Made by a program: the position numbers and the translations under genes. From Bacteroidota bacterium (GTDB taxonomy: Bacteria; Bacteroidota; Bacteroidia; Bacteroidales; UBA12481), in the NCBI GenBank assembly GCA_018669475.1, contig JABHCC010000117.1:19600-83599 (forward strand): a stretch of DNA of 64,000 nucleotides, read 5' to 3'. The first letter of the stretch is position 1; each line of letters starts with the position of its first letter. Positions 1 through 9,075 of this stretch are shown one piece after another. The notes beneath the pieces were generated by a model. The model did not search any database. It was not told where the DNA came from and saw only the letters and a program-made list of their open reading frames with translations.

Positions 1-1708
1 AGATGGATTTTATCATCGCAGATACCGACTGAATAGAGAAGTCTTCAAAACTAATAATTCGCTCAGGGCAAGATCCCATGCAAATACCACAACGACGACA
101 ACGGGTAGGATTAGGCAGTGGGGTACCTTTCTCTGTTTCATCGTACATTCCGAAAGGACATTCTTCAGTACAACGCTTACAATCAGTGCATCTCTGCATA
201 TATAACTGAGGGTAGCTTCTGTCGCCCGACCGGGGATGAACAGCACCTCCTTTTTTTACCGACTCAATAAGCTGAACAGCTTTCATTACCGCTCCACGTG
301 CATCAGTCTGAGAATCGCTTATTCCCATTGGAGCCCGCATCGCTCCGGCTGCATATATCCCGGTACGACGCGTCTCATAAGGAAAGCAAATGAAATGAGA
401 GTCACTGAATTCATATTTCAGTTCTGGCAAACCCGGACCTTGTCGATAAGCCAGATTGAGTTCCTTACTGTCATTCGGTACCATGCCTGTAGCCAAAATA
501 ACCATGTCAACAGGAATAGAAATATCCTCATCAATCAAGGATTCGGATACTTCAACGCTTAATTGTTTTTCAGATACGACAACTTTTTCAACTATACCTT
601 TTGTTAGAAAGATTCTGCTGTCTTTTTGCACCTCTTTGTAATACTGTTCCAGCATACCAGGCATTCTGATATCCTTATAAATCAGAAAAACACTTGTTTC
701 AGGATGCTGTTCTCTTATTATCTTTGCCTGTTTGAGTGATGTGCCGCAGCATATCGATGAACAATATGGGAGATGATCCGGATCCCGTGAACCGGCACAC
801 TGTACAAATAATACCGATTTGGGTACCATACCATCTGATCGACGCAATAAAACACCATTTTTCATTGCTTCTTCAGCCTCATGATTGCTTATGATATCAA
901 GTGATGAGCCGTAGCCAAATTTTTCTAATTTATTCGGGTTGTAGGGTTTCCATCCTGTCGCAGCAACAATAGAACCAACTTTAAAAGTGACTACCTGATC
1001 ATTATTGCTGACTGAAACAGTAAAATCGCCGGGTTGTCCGCCGATGGACTCAATTTTTGAGCCTGTAATAACCCGGATGCCCTCGTGATGAATGACCTCA
1101 CTAATTGTTGAATCAATATCATTTTTCTGCTCCTTGACCCAGGGTGCCTTATTTGGGATCGTTTTATTCAGATTCTTCAGGAAACCGCCTAAACTTTCTT
1201 CTTTCTCTATCAAAACAACTGAATACCCAGCATTTGCACCCTCTAATGCAGAAGTTAAACCAGTTATTCCGCCGCCTACAACAAGAATATCCATGCAGGT
1301 GATTTCAGGTATAAAGGCTGTAGGTAGCTGTGTGAATTTCAGTTTAGCCATTCCCATCCTGAGGTAATCTTCAGCCATCATCTGCGTGTCTTCTTCTCCG
1401 GCAGGTTGACAATAAACAACCTGTTCACGAATATTAACACGCTCAAGCTGAATCTCACTGCCAAAGCTGAATTCTGTTGTTTTAATCCGTGGAGAACAAG
1501 CTGCAATCAATACTGATGATCCGGGATTCTCTAAAATACCCTCCCGGATGAGATCAAGACCCTCCTCATGGCATAGCCGATCATGTACCACTACTTTCGT
1601 TACATCTGTGTTTTCACGGGCAATCTTTTCAAGCCCTGAACAATCAAGACAAGTTCCAATCTCGCAACCAGAACAAATAAAAACCGATATAGTATCAATC
1701 ACACTCAT
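1..1708 (-). CDS. qmoB: QmoB, HdrA-like flavin/iron-sulfur subunit of the Qmo complex (partial)
   Basis: This frame is open from an ATG at 1708 to the left edge (569 codons), so the 3' end is missing; it is absent from the ORF track because no stop lies in the window. The N-terminus carries a Cys-rich segment (CSGCEIGTCLDC). An FAD-binding GGGITG motif follows near residue 155, then a second Cys cluster (CSSICC), and near the edge a ferredoxin pair (CTDCKRCTEEC, CRRCGICMGSC). This is the HdrA-like layout of QmoB, which with QmoA and QmoC passes electrons between the quinone pool and APS reductase. Known QmoB proteins usually end in an MvhD-like domain, which would lie off the edge. The start overlaps the qmoA stop (TAATG), so the two are translationally coupled. 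A plain HdrA is the alternative, but the aprBA-qmoA context argues for QmoB. Confidence 0.9.
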   Translation of the reverse strand, partial: MSVIDTISVFICSGCEIGTCLDCSGLEKIARENTDVTKVVVHDRLCHEEGLDLIREGILENPGSSVLIAACSPRIKTTEFSFGSEIQLERVNIREQVVYCQPAGEEDTQMMAEDYLRMGMAKLKFTQLPTAFIPEITCMDILVVGGGITGLTSALEGANAGYSVVLIEKEESLGGFLKNLNKTIPNKAPWVKEQKNDIDSTISEVIHHEGIRVITGSKIESIGGQPGDFTVSVSNNDQVVTFKVGSIVAATGWKPYNPNKLEKFGYGSSLDIISNHEAEEAMKNGVLLRRSDGMVPKSVLFVQCAGSRDPDHLPYCSSICCGTSLKQAKIIREQHPETSVFLIYKDIRMPGMLEQYYKEVQKDSRIFLTKGIVEKVVVSEKQLSVEVSESLIDEDISIPVDMVILATGMVPNDSKELNLAYRQGPGLPELKYEFSDSHFICFPYETRRTGIYAAGAMRAPMGISDSQTDARGAVMKAVQLIESVKKGGAVHPRSGDRSYPQLYMQRCTDCKRCTEECPFGMYDETEKGTPLPNPTRCRRCGICMGSCPERIISFEDFSIQSVSAMIKSI

Positions 1709-2952
1709 TACTCTTCTTTTCTCCTGAATCCAAGCAAGCTAGCTCCTGTAGCACTTTTCACACTTGCAGAAATATCCATTGGCTGAATAGCACATCCGGC
1801 CATTTTTACTCCATCCGGCAGGCTATAATAATCTAAATAACTTCTTTGTTTAGGTAAGAGTCCTTCCACGGCGCTTTGATTTGGAATCAATCCTGTAGCA
1901 AGTACAAGCATATCAGCATCATATGTCAGCTTTTTGCCCGATTCGATATCTTCTGCTACGAACTCAAGTTCCTTATTGTTTGTATTCGTGTTCACCTTGC
2001 TTACCTTGCCTTTTATCAGACGAATTCTTGGATGATCCTGAATTTTACTGAGAAAATCCTCATTTCTGCCTGATACTCTCAAATCAATGTAGTGCAAACT
2101 AACTTCCACTTCAGGTAGAACCTCAACGGCATGAAGTGCTTGTTTTAGGCTGGCTGAGCAGCAAACGCCCGAGCAATATGGTAAATGATTTTCATCACGA
2201 GATCCGACACAATGAATAAATGCTATCTTTTTTGGTGCTTTCTGTGTTTCATGACACAGAATCTTCCCCATGGTGGATCCGTTTGGTGCACTTATCCTTT
2301 CCATCATCAGGTTTGTTAGAATATCAGGATGCTTACCAAATGAATAATCAGGAACTTCAGCAGGATCAAAACCTTCCCAGCCGGTAGCCAGAATTATTGA
2401 GCCGACGATTAGCTCAGTTTCCTTTGGCTTTGCCTCAAGATTGATGGCATCATATCTGCAAGTTTCAAAACAGGCATTGCAGCGATCGTAGAGACAAGAA
2501 GCATCATCAATAACATAACGCTCAGGAAAAGCAAGATCATGGGGATGATAAATAGCTTTTTTACTCGACATGCTGCGGTTGAAAACATCCTTCATCTCAG
2601 CCTTACAAACCTCCACACAATCACCACAAAGAGTGCAATTTGAATTGACATATTCCGGGGCAGAAACAAGCTCAACCGCGAAGCTGTCATCTTGCTCGAA
2701 TACACTTGATACTTCAGTAGAAACCATCAGACTGATTAGTGGATTATCTTTTATTCGTCTGAAATTTATCTCCATGCCACAATAGGGTGGGCACATTTTT
2801 GGAAAATATCGATTCATGCTGATGGCATTTCCACCGATATAGGGAAGTTTCTCAAGCAAAATAACAGAAAGCCCGGCCTCTGCCGCTTCCACAGCAGCCG
2901 TAATGCCCGACATCCCGGCACCAATCACCAATATTGGAAGTCTCTCTAACAT
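1708..2952 (-). CDS. qmoA: QmoA, HdrA-like flavoprotein of the Qmo complex
   Basis: This 414-aa flavoprotein opens with the dinucleotide-binding motif VIGAGMSG and the typical QmoA stretch IGGNAISMNRYFPKMCPPYCG. Two iron-sulfur Cys clusters follow (CTLCGDCVEVC near residue 102 and CLYDRCNACFETC near residue 153), then CSGVCC near residue 261 and a second FAD segment LVLATGLIPN near residue 350. QmoA is the smaller HdrA-like subunit of the quinone-interacting membrane-bound oxidoreductase that serves APS reductase. It lies 56 bp downstream of aprA and overlaps qmoB by one base. The gap to aprA contains a 10-bp tandem repeat. Length and motif order match the family, with no visible damage. Confidence 0.92.
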   Translation of the reverse strand: MLERLPILVIGAGMSGITAAVEAAEAGLSVILLEKLPYIGGNAISMNRYFPKMCPPYCGMEINFRRIKDNPLISLMVSTEVSSVFEQDDSFAVELVSAPEYVNSNCTLCGDCVEVCKAEMKDVFNRSMSSKKAIYHPHDLAFPERYVIDDASCLYDRCNACFETCRYDAINLEAKPKETELIVGSIILATGWEGFDPAEVPDYSFGKHPDILTNLMMERISAPNGSTMGKILCHETQKAPKKIAFIHCVGSRDENHLPYCSGVCCSASLKQALHAVEVLPEVEVSLHYIDLRVSGRNEDFLSKIQDHPRIRLIKGKVSKVNTNTNNKELEFVAEDIESGKKLTYDADMLVLATGLIPNQSAVEGLLPKQRSYLDYYSLPDGVKMAGCAIQPMDISASVKSATGASLLGFRRKEE

Positions 2953-2970
2953 ATTAAAATAAATATTTAA

Positions 2971-3004
2971 AACCGCGCGTCACCGTGCGTAACCCCGCGT
3001 AACC
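2971..3004. repeat. 10-bp tandem repeat between aprA and qmoA
   Basis: About 3.4 imperfect copies of a 10-mer of the form AACCNNGCGT lie between the aprA stop and the qmoA start, ending 18 nt before the qmoA ATG on the transcribed strand. The core resembles the GTGACGC-type arrays at 43657 and 61311. Confidence 0.75.
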
Positions 3005-3008
3005 ATCA

Positions 3009-4898
3009 TCACGCCAAATCAATCACCTCTCTCTTAATCATTTCCCATTCTTCGTCTTCAGGATTCCATTTGCAGTTGGCAAAAACTTTCCATTCTTCTT
3101 TCATTTCGGGAAAATCGGTTCGGAAGTAGTATCCAGGCCAACGTGTTTCCTCTCTGAAAAGAATGGTTCTGATATGCGATTCAGCCTGCCACATCCTGTG
3201 AATATTTTCCCAACACCTCATTAACTCATGGGTATCTTCGGCTGCCAGTTTCGAGGAGTCTTCCTTCATAAAGTCAAGAAAATGCATACCTCGCTCCAGC
3301 ATAGGTTTTGATGTTTTGAATGCTTGTGATGCTCCACCTGCATATTCATCCATAATTTTCTGCAGCCTAAACATAAACATTTGAGGCTTAATGAAATTAG
3401 GATTTATATTAGGATCGTTCGCGTAATCTTTGTGCTCATTATATAATTCCAGCGGACGAAAGGTGTCTTCCTTTAATTGTTGAATGACTGCCTCATCGAT
3501 ATCCGGTTTTTCGTTTGTATCCACTGCAAAAGATACAGCTCCTTTAGCAGCTATTCTTCCTTCTGTAAATGATCCTGAGGAGAATTTATGGCTGGATGCA
3601 CCTGAAGCATCTCCAGCGGCAAATAATCCTTTAACAGTAGTCATATTAGGATATCCCCAATGATATCCCTCCGGCGAAAGATCTTCAGGTCCACTTACCC
3701 AGGCGCCGTTTCCTCCTGAGTGTGAGCCAATGAAATATGGTTCACAGGCTGATATTTCAGATGGAGTCTCTTCAGGTTTTACATTTGTTGAAGCCCATAG
3801 AAGTGCCTGACTAACAGTCATATCCAGAAAGTCTTCCCAGGCTTCGGCTTCAAGTTTTTTCAGTGTGCGTTTGGCAGTCTTTGGATCTTCAGACTCATCA
3901 ACAATTTTTTGAATAGCCTCATCGGTGCGCATGTAAATCGGGCCTTTTCCTTCATTTACTTCGAGCATCATGAGGTGGTTTCGTAAATTAGCAGGAGTGG
4001 GCTTTGCTGCTCCGTATGGTAACCATTTTTGTAGTTCATCTTTCCTGGTCTCCATATAATCTTCACCCAATGCATTAGTCGCTTTTGATTTAAACAAGAG
4101 AAACCAGGCTCCAACCGGTCCATAGGCATCTTTAAATCGCACAGGAACGAAACGGATTTCCTGACAGGTCATCTCTGCACCTGCCTTTAAAGTGAAATAT
4201 GTACTGGCTCCTGAGTTGAAAGGAGGGTACCATGAACGTCCGAGTCCTTCACCAACTGATTTGGGTTTGAAAACATGCACTGCACCACCCAAAGCAGTTA
4301 TTACACTATTTGCAAGAAATACATAGAATTTCTTCTCCCGGATACTGAAGCCTGTAGCTCCAATACAGCGACCGTCTTTCATCAGAGGTTGTGTGATGAA
4401 TATACGCTCAAAGTACTGACCATCATCGCCTAGCTCTGCCAGTGCTTTTTTTGCTGCTTCTGCTACAATAGTTTTGTAAGATTCCCCATTGATCATTATC
4501 TGCCAACGTCCTTCATGTACGTATTTCCCATTCTCATCTTTCCAGATGGGAAGTCCCCATTTTTCAAAGAGATGAACAGATGAATCTACATGCCTGGCAA
4601 TATTTGCAACCAGATCATCACGGGCAATCCCCATCAGGTCATTCTTGACGTATTGAACATATTCAGACAGAGTATTATCACCATCTTTAAGTCCAACATA
4701 CTGGTTAATAGCTGATAAGCCCATGGCAACAGCACCACTGCGATCCATTGCTGCTTTGTCAACAACAGTGACCGATTTATTATGCTTTTTTGCCCAGTGA
4801 GCTGCTTCAAAAGCTGCTCCGCATGCTGCCATGCCACCACCCAAAATGAGAATGTCTGTCCGTACAATGACGGTTTCGTAACTATTGGTAATTTCCAT
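3009..4898 (-). CDS. aprA: Adenylylsulfate (APS) reductase alpha subunit AprA
   Basis: The 629-aa product is the FAD-carrying catalytic subunit of dissimilatory APS reductase, which interconverts APS and sulfite plus AMP in the cytoplasm. The N-terminal FAD motif (ILILGGGMAACGAAFEAA) is followed by RSGAVAMGLSAINQYVG. The active-site segment has RFVPVRFKDAYGPVGAWF with the conserved Arg, and GSHSGGNGAWVSGPEDL holds the conserved His. The length fits AprA (about 610-660 aa), and fumarate reductase or L-aspartate oxidase is ruled out by these AprA-specific blocks and the adjacent aprB. It starts 5 nt after the aprB stop. The sequence alone does not say whether it works in the reductive (sulfate to sulfite) or oxidative direction; Qmo genes occur with both. 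Confidence 0.95.
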   Translation of the reverse strand: MEITNSYETVIVRTDILILGGGMAACGAAFEAAHWAKKHNKSVTVVDKAAMDRSGAVAMGLSAINQYVGLKDGDNTLSEYVQYVKNDLMGIARDDLVANIARHVDSSVHLFEKWGLPIWKDENGKYVHEGRWQIMINGESYKTIVAEAAKKALAELGDDGQYFERIFITQPLMKDGRCIGATGFSIREKKFYVFLANSVITALGGAVHVFKPKSVGEGLGRSWYPPFNSGASTYFTLKAGAEMTCQEIRFVPVRFKDAYGPVGAWFLLFKSKATNALGEDYMETRKDELQKWLPYGAAKPTPANLRNHLMMLEVNEGKGPIYMRTDEAIQKIVDESEDPKTAKRTLKKLEAEAWEDFLDMTVSQALLWASTNVKPEETPSEISACEPYFIGSHSGGNGAWVSGPEDLSPEGYHWGYPNMTTVKGLFAAGDASGASSHKFSSGSFTEGRIAAKGAVSFAVDTNEKPDIDEAVIQQLKEDTFRPLELYNEHKDYANDPNINPNFIKPQMFMFRLQKIMDEYAGGASQAFKTSKPMLERGMHFLDFMKEDSSKLAAEDTHELMRCWENIHRMWQAESHIRTILFREETRWPGYYFRTDFPEMKEEWKVFANCKWNPEDEEWEMIKREVIDLA

Positions 4899-4903
4899 GT
4901 TTT

Positions 4904-5341
4904 TCAGAGTTTTGCTAATTCATCTAATCCATTTGAAGCTGGCTCGGTTCTTAAAAGCGGGCTTTTAAGGTCATCACTTGATGATTCGAATCCGGCATCT
5001 GGTACTGAACTGCCTTCAGGTATAGTACGGGTTTTGAAACGGAATCTTTTCAGCTCACCATCTCTGAATTTTACCGACCACATTATGGTATCAGTACTTC
5101 TTAATGGTTGAACAACCCCGCCCAATGGCATGAAATCGGCATATCCACGTATCTCAATGGCTTGGGTCGGACAAATTTTAACACAATTATAGCACTCCCA
5201 ACACATATCAGGTGCCCGGTTATAGGCCTTCATCTTCTCTGTGTCAAGAACCATCAGGTCATTAGGACAGATATACATACAGGCTGTACGATCGTGTGAT
5301 TTACATCCGTCGCATTTCTGATTGATCACAAAACTTGGCAT
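4904..5341 (-). CDS. aprB: Adenylylsulfate (APS) reductase beta subunit AprB
   Basis: This 145-aa ferredoxin-like subunit carries two [4Fe-4S] clusters that feed electrons to the FAD of AprA. The first Cys set is C10, C13, C21 and C25 (CDGCKSHDRTACMYIC) with the AprB-type insertion between Cys 2 and 3. The second is C47, C50, C53 and C57 (CWECYNCVKIC). The C-terminal half (GVVQPLRSTDTIMWSVKFRDG) matches the AprB tail that wraps AprA. It is the first gene of the visible operon. A 115-bp gap separates it from the upstream lipoprotein gene, so the operon promoter probably lies there; I found only a weak TAnnTTTG-like match. Confidence 0.95.
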   Translation of the reverse strand: MPSFVINQKCDGCKSHDRTACMYICPNDLMVLDTEKMKAYNRAPDMCWECYNCVKICPTQAIEIRGYADFMPLGGVVQPLRSTDTIMWSVKFRDGELKRFRFKTRTIPEGSSVPDAGFESSSDDLKSPLLRTEPASNGLDELAKL

Positions 5342-5456
5342 TCGATTAACTTTTGAATTATGCGAATAAAAATAACAATTCCCTTCAATGACTCGGTAGT
5401 GAGAGGCTTAAATGAAAGGGTTCTAAATAGGGACCTTTGGTCTTATATTTTTGCTG

Positions 5457-6464
5457 TCACCAATCTGGGTTGCTTACGAATTTCAGGTTTTTCGTGAATC
5501 GGCCTGTTCGCAGAGAGTCCATGGCTTTGTAGGAGAGTTTTAAATGATTGAAACGAACGGTGAATTTCGATGCAATAACTCCAATCGCTCCATCAATATT
5601 TCCTTTCGGATCTTTTTTAATGTCTGATGCCGGATGCATTTCTTTGAGATAAGTGGTGAGCTCCTCATCAGCCGCCGTAATGCTGGCAATCAATTCAAGA
5701 GGTTTGCGATAAGAGATGCTCTTATTGTTGGGAATCCGGGTGCCCAGGAAGGCATAAACAGGATCAGAATAGATCTGGAATTGGTATCTGTCTCTTTCCC
5801 ATCTTAGCTCGTTCTTCTGTATATGTCTGGAGTATTGCACCTTCCGGATGCTGGATTCGCCATCTTCAGTAAGCTCCTCGAAAACCAATTTAAAGGCAAT
5901 CTCATATGAAGCAGCGTTTTCAGATGGAAACCAGGAGAAAGTGAGAGGATCTTCATAAAAGTAAATCCTTTTTGCCTGAGAGTTTGGATAAATAATTTTC
6001 AGATCCTTGAATAATTCTGTTTCAGAGATTATAGGTTTTTCAACTCCAGGCAGTGTAATTCGAATTGTATATAATCCGGCAGGTAAAATTCTTTTTAAAG
6101 AATAAACAGGATTAGGACTTTCAGGGAAGACTCCTTCATTCCTGTGAGATGGACTCTCAAGAAATTGAATATCAAGATTGCTTCCTGTCTGAGCCAGGCT
6201 TATTTCAGGGGAATTATAGTACAGATTGCCAGGATTTTGCATTAACTTCATGGCATCCTCTTCACCCGAAAAACTTTTGGTAACTTTTATAGAATGTGCC
6301 GTGTCAGATGCATCGAAAATGCCATAAATAACAGGAATTGCTTCACCTGGATATACCAGGCTAACTTCATCGGAGCACGATGTAAACATGCTTGCAAAAA
6401 ATGCAAGCAAGACAAGATCACAGCATCTGAACCCAAACCTAAAAAACAAACGATTCACCAACAT
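5457..6464 (-). CDS. DUF4249-like outer-membrane lipoprotein
   Basis: The 335-aa product begins with a hydrophobic stretch ending in the lipobox FTSC, so it is a predicted lipoprotein. The segment just after it (PVIYGIFDASDTAHSIKVTKSFSG) is typical of DUF4249 proteins of Bacteroidota, which usually accompany TonB-dependent receptors; none is visible here. The upstream gene on the same strand is another large lipoprotein, with a 54-bp gap filled by a CA-rich 6-mer repeat. Function is unknown. The start is the first ATG; a later one would cut into the signal peptide. Confidence 0.7.
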   Translation of the reverse strand: MLVNRLFFRFGFRCCDLVLLAFFASMFTSCSDEVSLVYPGEAIPVIYGIFDASDTAHSIKVTKSFSGEEDAMKLMQNPGNLYYNSPEISLAQTGSNLDIQFLESPSHRNEGVFPESPNPVYSLKRILPAGLYTIRITLPGVEKPIISETELFKDLKIIYPNSQAKRIYFYEDPLTFSWFPSENAASYEIAFKLVFEELTEDGESSIRKVQYSRHIQKNELRWERDRYQFQIYSDPVYAFLGTRIPNNKSISYRKPLELIASITAADEELTTYLKEMHPASDIKKDPKGNIDGAIGVIASKFTVRFNHLKLSYKAMDSLRTGRFTKNLKFVSNPDW

Positions 6465-6487
6465 CGCACAAAACTAACAATTTTCAG

Positions 6488-6522
6488 CCCACACTCACAC
6501 CCACACCCAAACCCAAACTCAC
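6488..6522. repeat. 6-bp CA-rich tandem repeat
   Basis: About six imperfect units of ACACCC/AAACCC fill the short gap between the two lipoprotein genes and touch the 3' end of the upstream one. On the minus strand it reads as TTTGGG/TGTGGG units, similar to the stretch after tRNA-Ser at 27261. Confidence 0.65.
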
Positions 6523-8969
6523 CTTCCCCATCCCATCTTCTCACAATCAGCAGGATCAAGTTCAAATGTCATTTCAATATTCTGGCTGTTAACTGTAAAA
6601 GTGGAATCAGTCATTTTATTATCGAGAATCATACCAATCTCATACGTTGCATTCATTTCTGCATACATGATCAGATTACCTGCAACAATAAATAACTCTT
6701 TCCATTGTTCACCCGGAATACGGAAATATCCTTGAATGGTTGGCCTTATTTCTCCTGCCGGGCAGACTACTCTTAATGTGGCATGAACAAGTTTCTTTTC
6801 TGTTTTGATAAGGTTTACCTCCCAGTTAAGTGGAGGGTTTTTTGGATCTGGCACTCGTAAAATAAACGGATCAGTAACAAACAAGCCATCCGGATCATTC
6901 CTGGTTACGCGAATAAACAAAGGCGCATCTTCTACAAACTCGGAGTATTCTATGACAGGGTTAGATAGCTCTAGTTCATGTGTTGATTCTTTCATTACCT
7001 CCTCGGTTTTCCAATCAAGATATGCCAGTTTAATGGGTAAGCTTGTTTTAGATATGCCGTCTCCTTTGACGAAATTTATTGATCCGGCTAAGCGAATCAT
7101 GCTTGATGAATACTCAACCTCCTGGTTAATGGAACTGCTGCAAGGATTCTCCAATGAGATATTTCCGGGACTGAAAATCAGCGGATTATTGTCACTTACT
7201 GTTTGAAAAAGAATATTCACAGGAGTGTTCTGCGGGATAGATAAGTTCAGATTATATGTGCTATTTCCTGGAGTTATGGTGAAAACCCGATTATGAATAG
7301 TTCGCATATCACTTTCGCGTGAGATAATTATACGAACAGGAATATCCTCTTGACCGGAGTCTCCTCCAGCCTGAAAATCAAGTGCTCCTCTCATCCAACA
7401 GCTTGTTGAGCTTAATTCAAAATAAAGTATTTGATCCTCCTGGCATGATGAATTTACTTGTACAGATCCTGCCGGAATAATGAAATCGTTTGCTAATGAT
7501 CGAGTTTCCAGACTACATTCGACAGGGATCCCATCCGGCAGCATTAAAAAGAAGGAATAATCTGAAGTATTTTCTTCAATGTTGATATTTAGGGTTTTAA
7601 CTGTAGATCCTGAATCAGAATTGCGAATTCGCAGACGTGCCGGGATGGGGTAATAGGGAAAATCTGCACCCGGCTGAGCTTGCAGGGTTCCACTAAACTT
7701 ACACTTGAGCGGACGTAGAACAAGGTTTTCATCAAAGCTTAGTTGATCAGCTGAAATCACAAAACTGCCAGGGTCAGATGCAAATTCATAATCTGATCCC
7801 AAGGCCCTGAGTCTTACAGTGATATCATCCTCTGCCGGAACGAAGAAGTTGAGATTTAATGTGGATTCAGAGATGCTAAGCGGGATACGATGAATGATTT
7901 CTCCTGATTGCTGGCTCACTATTAATGCTTCTCCGCTAAATTGATCAGCAATAAAAGGTTTGGTGAACTGTAAATTTATTGCGCCACTTATTTCTCTGGT
8001 TTCTGATTCGCTGCCAGCCGCTAAGAAGGTGAGATGGGGCAGGGGGAAGGTGCCATAAAATGTACTGTCATTTTTGTTAACTGTTGCTTTCCCCTCAGAA
8101 ATCCAGACATTTGTTTCTTCGTTGAAAGACCAAACCTCAGGATCTGCACGATTCTCATCCCAGTTGTTGAGACCGAATTGCCATTCAGGAAGATTATCAC
8201 CAGAGAAATACCGAACAGGATCTCCATTCGCATTCAGAATATTGATTTCAGCCAGAGCCTCAGCATGGATGACCGCTTTCTTGATCTCTCCGTTTTCCAT
8301 GATGCTCAGAATCTTCTGTTCTCCCAGATTTGTTTGATCAAAATCCTGATATCTCCCAACTTCTAAAGTTATTTCACCCGCAATATTTTCATTCGCACTA
8401 TTCAGAAATTGCACATTCTCGGGAAAATGTAATTGTAAAAGATTATCGGGGGAGATTACTGTGAATTCTTGTTCTAACTGACCTTCCTCGAGGATACCAA
8501 GTTTTACTTTAAACTCAGAGGGTTTGTCGGTTTGATAGCCAGCTCTCGGCATAATGACTGAGTAGGTGAAATACCCGGTATCGCGCAGACTAACTGCAAA
8601 ACTTGCATCTGTAAATCCCGATGCTGTAGCTGAAACGGTGAATTCAATCGCCTGGTTTTCAGATGGAGGACCAGGCTCAAACGGGTTTAAAGCAATGCTG
8701 ATCAATCCAAAAACTGAGTTAATGGTCTCAGGATGTTCCCCCACCTGGGTTAGAATTGCATCCTTGTGTTTGCCTTCAAATTGAGCCGTCACCGAAGAAA
8801 GATCGTCGGAGCCTATCAGATTGCCAGTTTCTGCATCAACAAATCTAAACGATACAAAAGTCTCAAAGAGATCATAGTTAATGCTTATCTGAACTCCTTC
8901 CATCGGGTCGAAGTCATTACATCCGAAAAGAATCAGTAATAGGGCAAGAAAAGGAAGCTTCTTAATCAT
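6519..8969 (-). CDS. Large lipoprotein of unknown function, probably beta-sandwich repeats
   Basis: The ORF opens at 8990, but the ATG at 8969 (MIKKLPFLALLLILFGC) places the signal peptide and lipobox correctly, giving about 816 aa. After the lipid-anchored Cys, the protein looks like a series of extracellular beta-sandwich units with many Ser/Thr/Asn and repeated phrases such as TFTITPGNSTYNLNLSIP and NIEENTSDYSFFLMLP. No catalytic motif was recognised. It lies immediately upstream of the DUF4249-like lipoprotein and is probably co-transcribed with it, suggesting a surface pair. Binding or structural roles are guesses only. Confidence 0.65.
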   Translation of the reverse strand: MIKKLPFLALLLILFGCNDFDPMEGVQISINYDLFETFVSFRFVDAETGNLIGSDDLSSVTAQFEGKHKDAILTQVGEHPETINSVFGLISIALNPFEPGPPSENQAIEFTVSATASGFTDASFAVSLRDTGYFTYSVIMPRAGYQTDKPSEFKVKLGILEEGQLEQEFTVISPDNLLQLHFPENVQFLNSANENIAGEITLEVGRYQDFDQTNLGEQKILSIMENGEIKKAVIHAEALAEINILNANGDPVRYFSGDNLPEWQFGLNNWDENRADPEVWSFNEETNVWISEGKATVNKNDSTFYGTFPLPHLTFLAAGSESETREISGAINLQFTKPFIADQFSGEALIVSQQSGEIIHRIPLSISESTLNLNFFVPAEDDITVRLRALGSDYEFASDPGSFVISADQLSFDENLVLRPLKCKFSGTLQAQPGADFPYYPIPARLRIRNSDSGSTVKTLNINIEENTSDYSFFLMLPDGIPVECSLETRSLANDFIIPAGSVQVNSSCQEDQILYFELSSTSCWMRGALDFQAGGDSGQEDIPVRIIISRESDMRTIHNRVFTITPGNSTYNLNLSIPQNTPVNILFQTVSDNNPLIFSPGNISLENPCSSSINQEVEYSSSMIRLAGSINFVKGDGISKTSLPIKLAYLDWKTEEVMKESTHELELSNPVIEYSEFVEDAPLFIRVTRNDPDGLFVTDPFILRVPDPKNPPLNWEVNLIKTEKKLVHATLRVVCPAGEIRPTIQGYFRIPGEQWKELFIVAGNLIMYAEMNATYEIGMILDNKMTDSTFTVNSQNIEMTFELDPADCEKMGWGR

Positions 8970-9075
8970 GTTATCACTTGGTTTTACCACTTCAAAAGTA
9001 GCAAAACCAATTGTTCAATCATCAGAATTGACCAATCATAATGTTAGATCTGGTCAAAATTGTATGAAGACCCTG

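Noticed and set aside
13-246. 77-aa minus-strand ORF at the left edge
   Set aside because: It is out of frame within qmoB, whose correct frame gives clear ferredoxin motifs.
5342-5456. Riboswitch or strong promoter upstream of aprB
   Set aside because: Only a weak TATTTTTA match and a 4-bp hairpin were found; not enough to call a feature.
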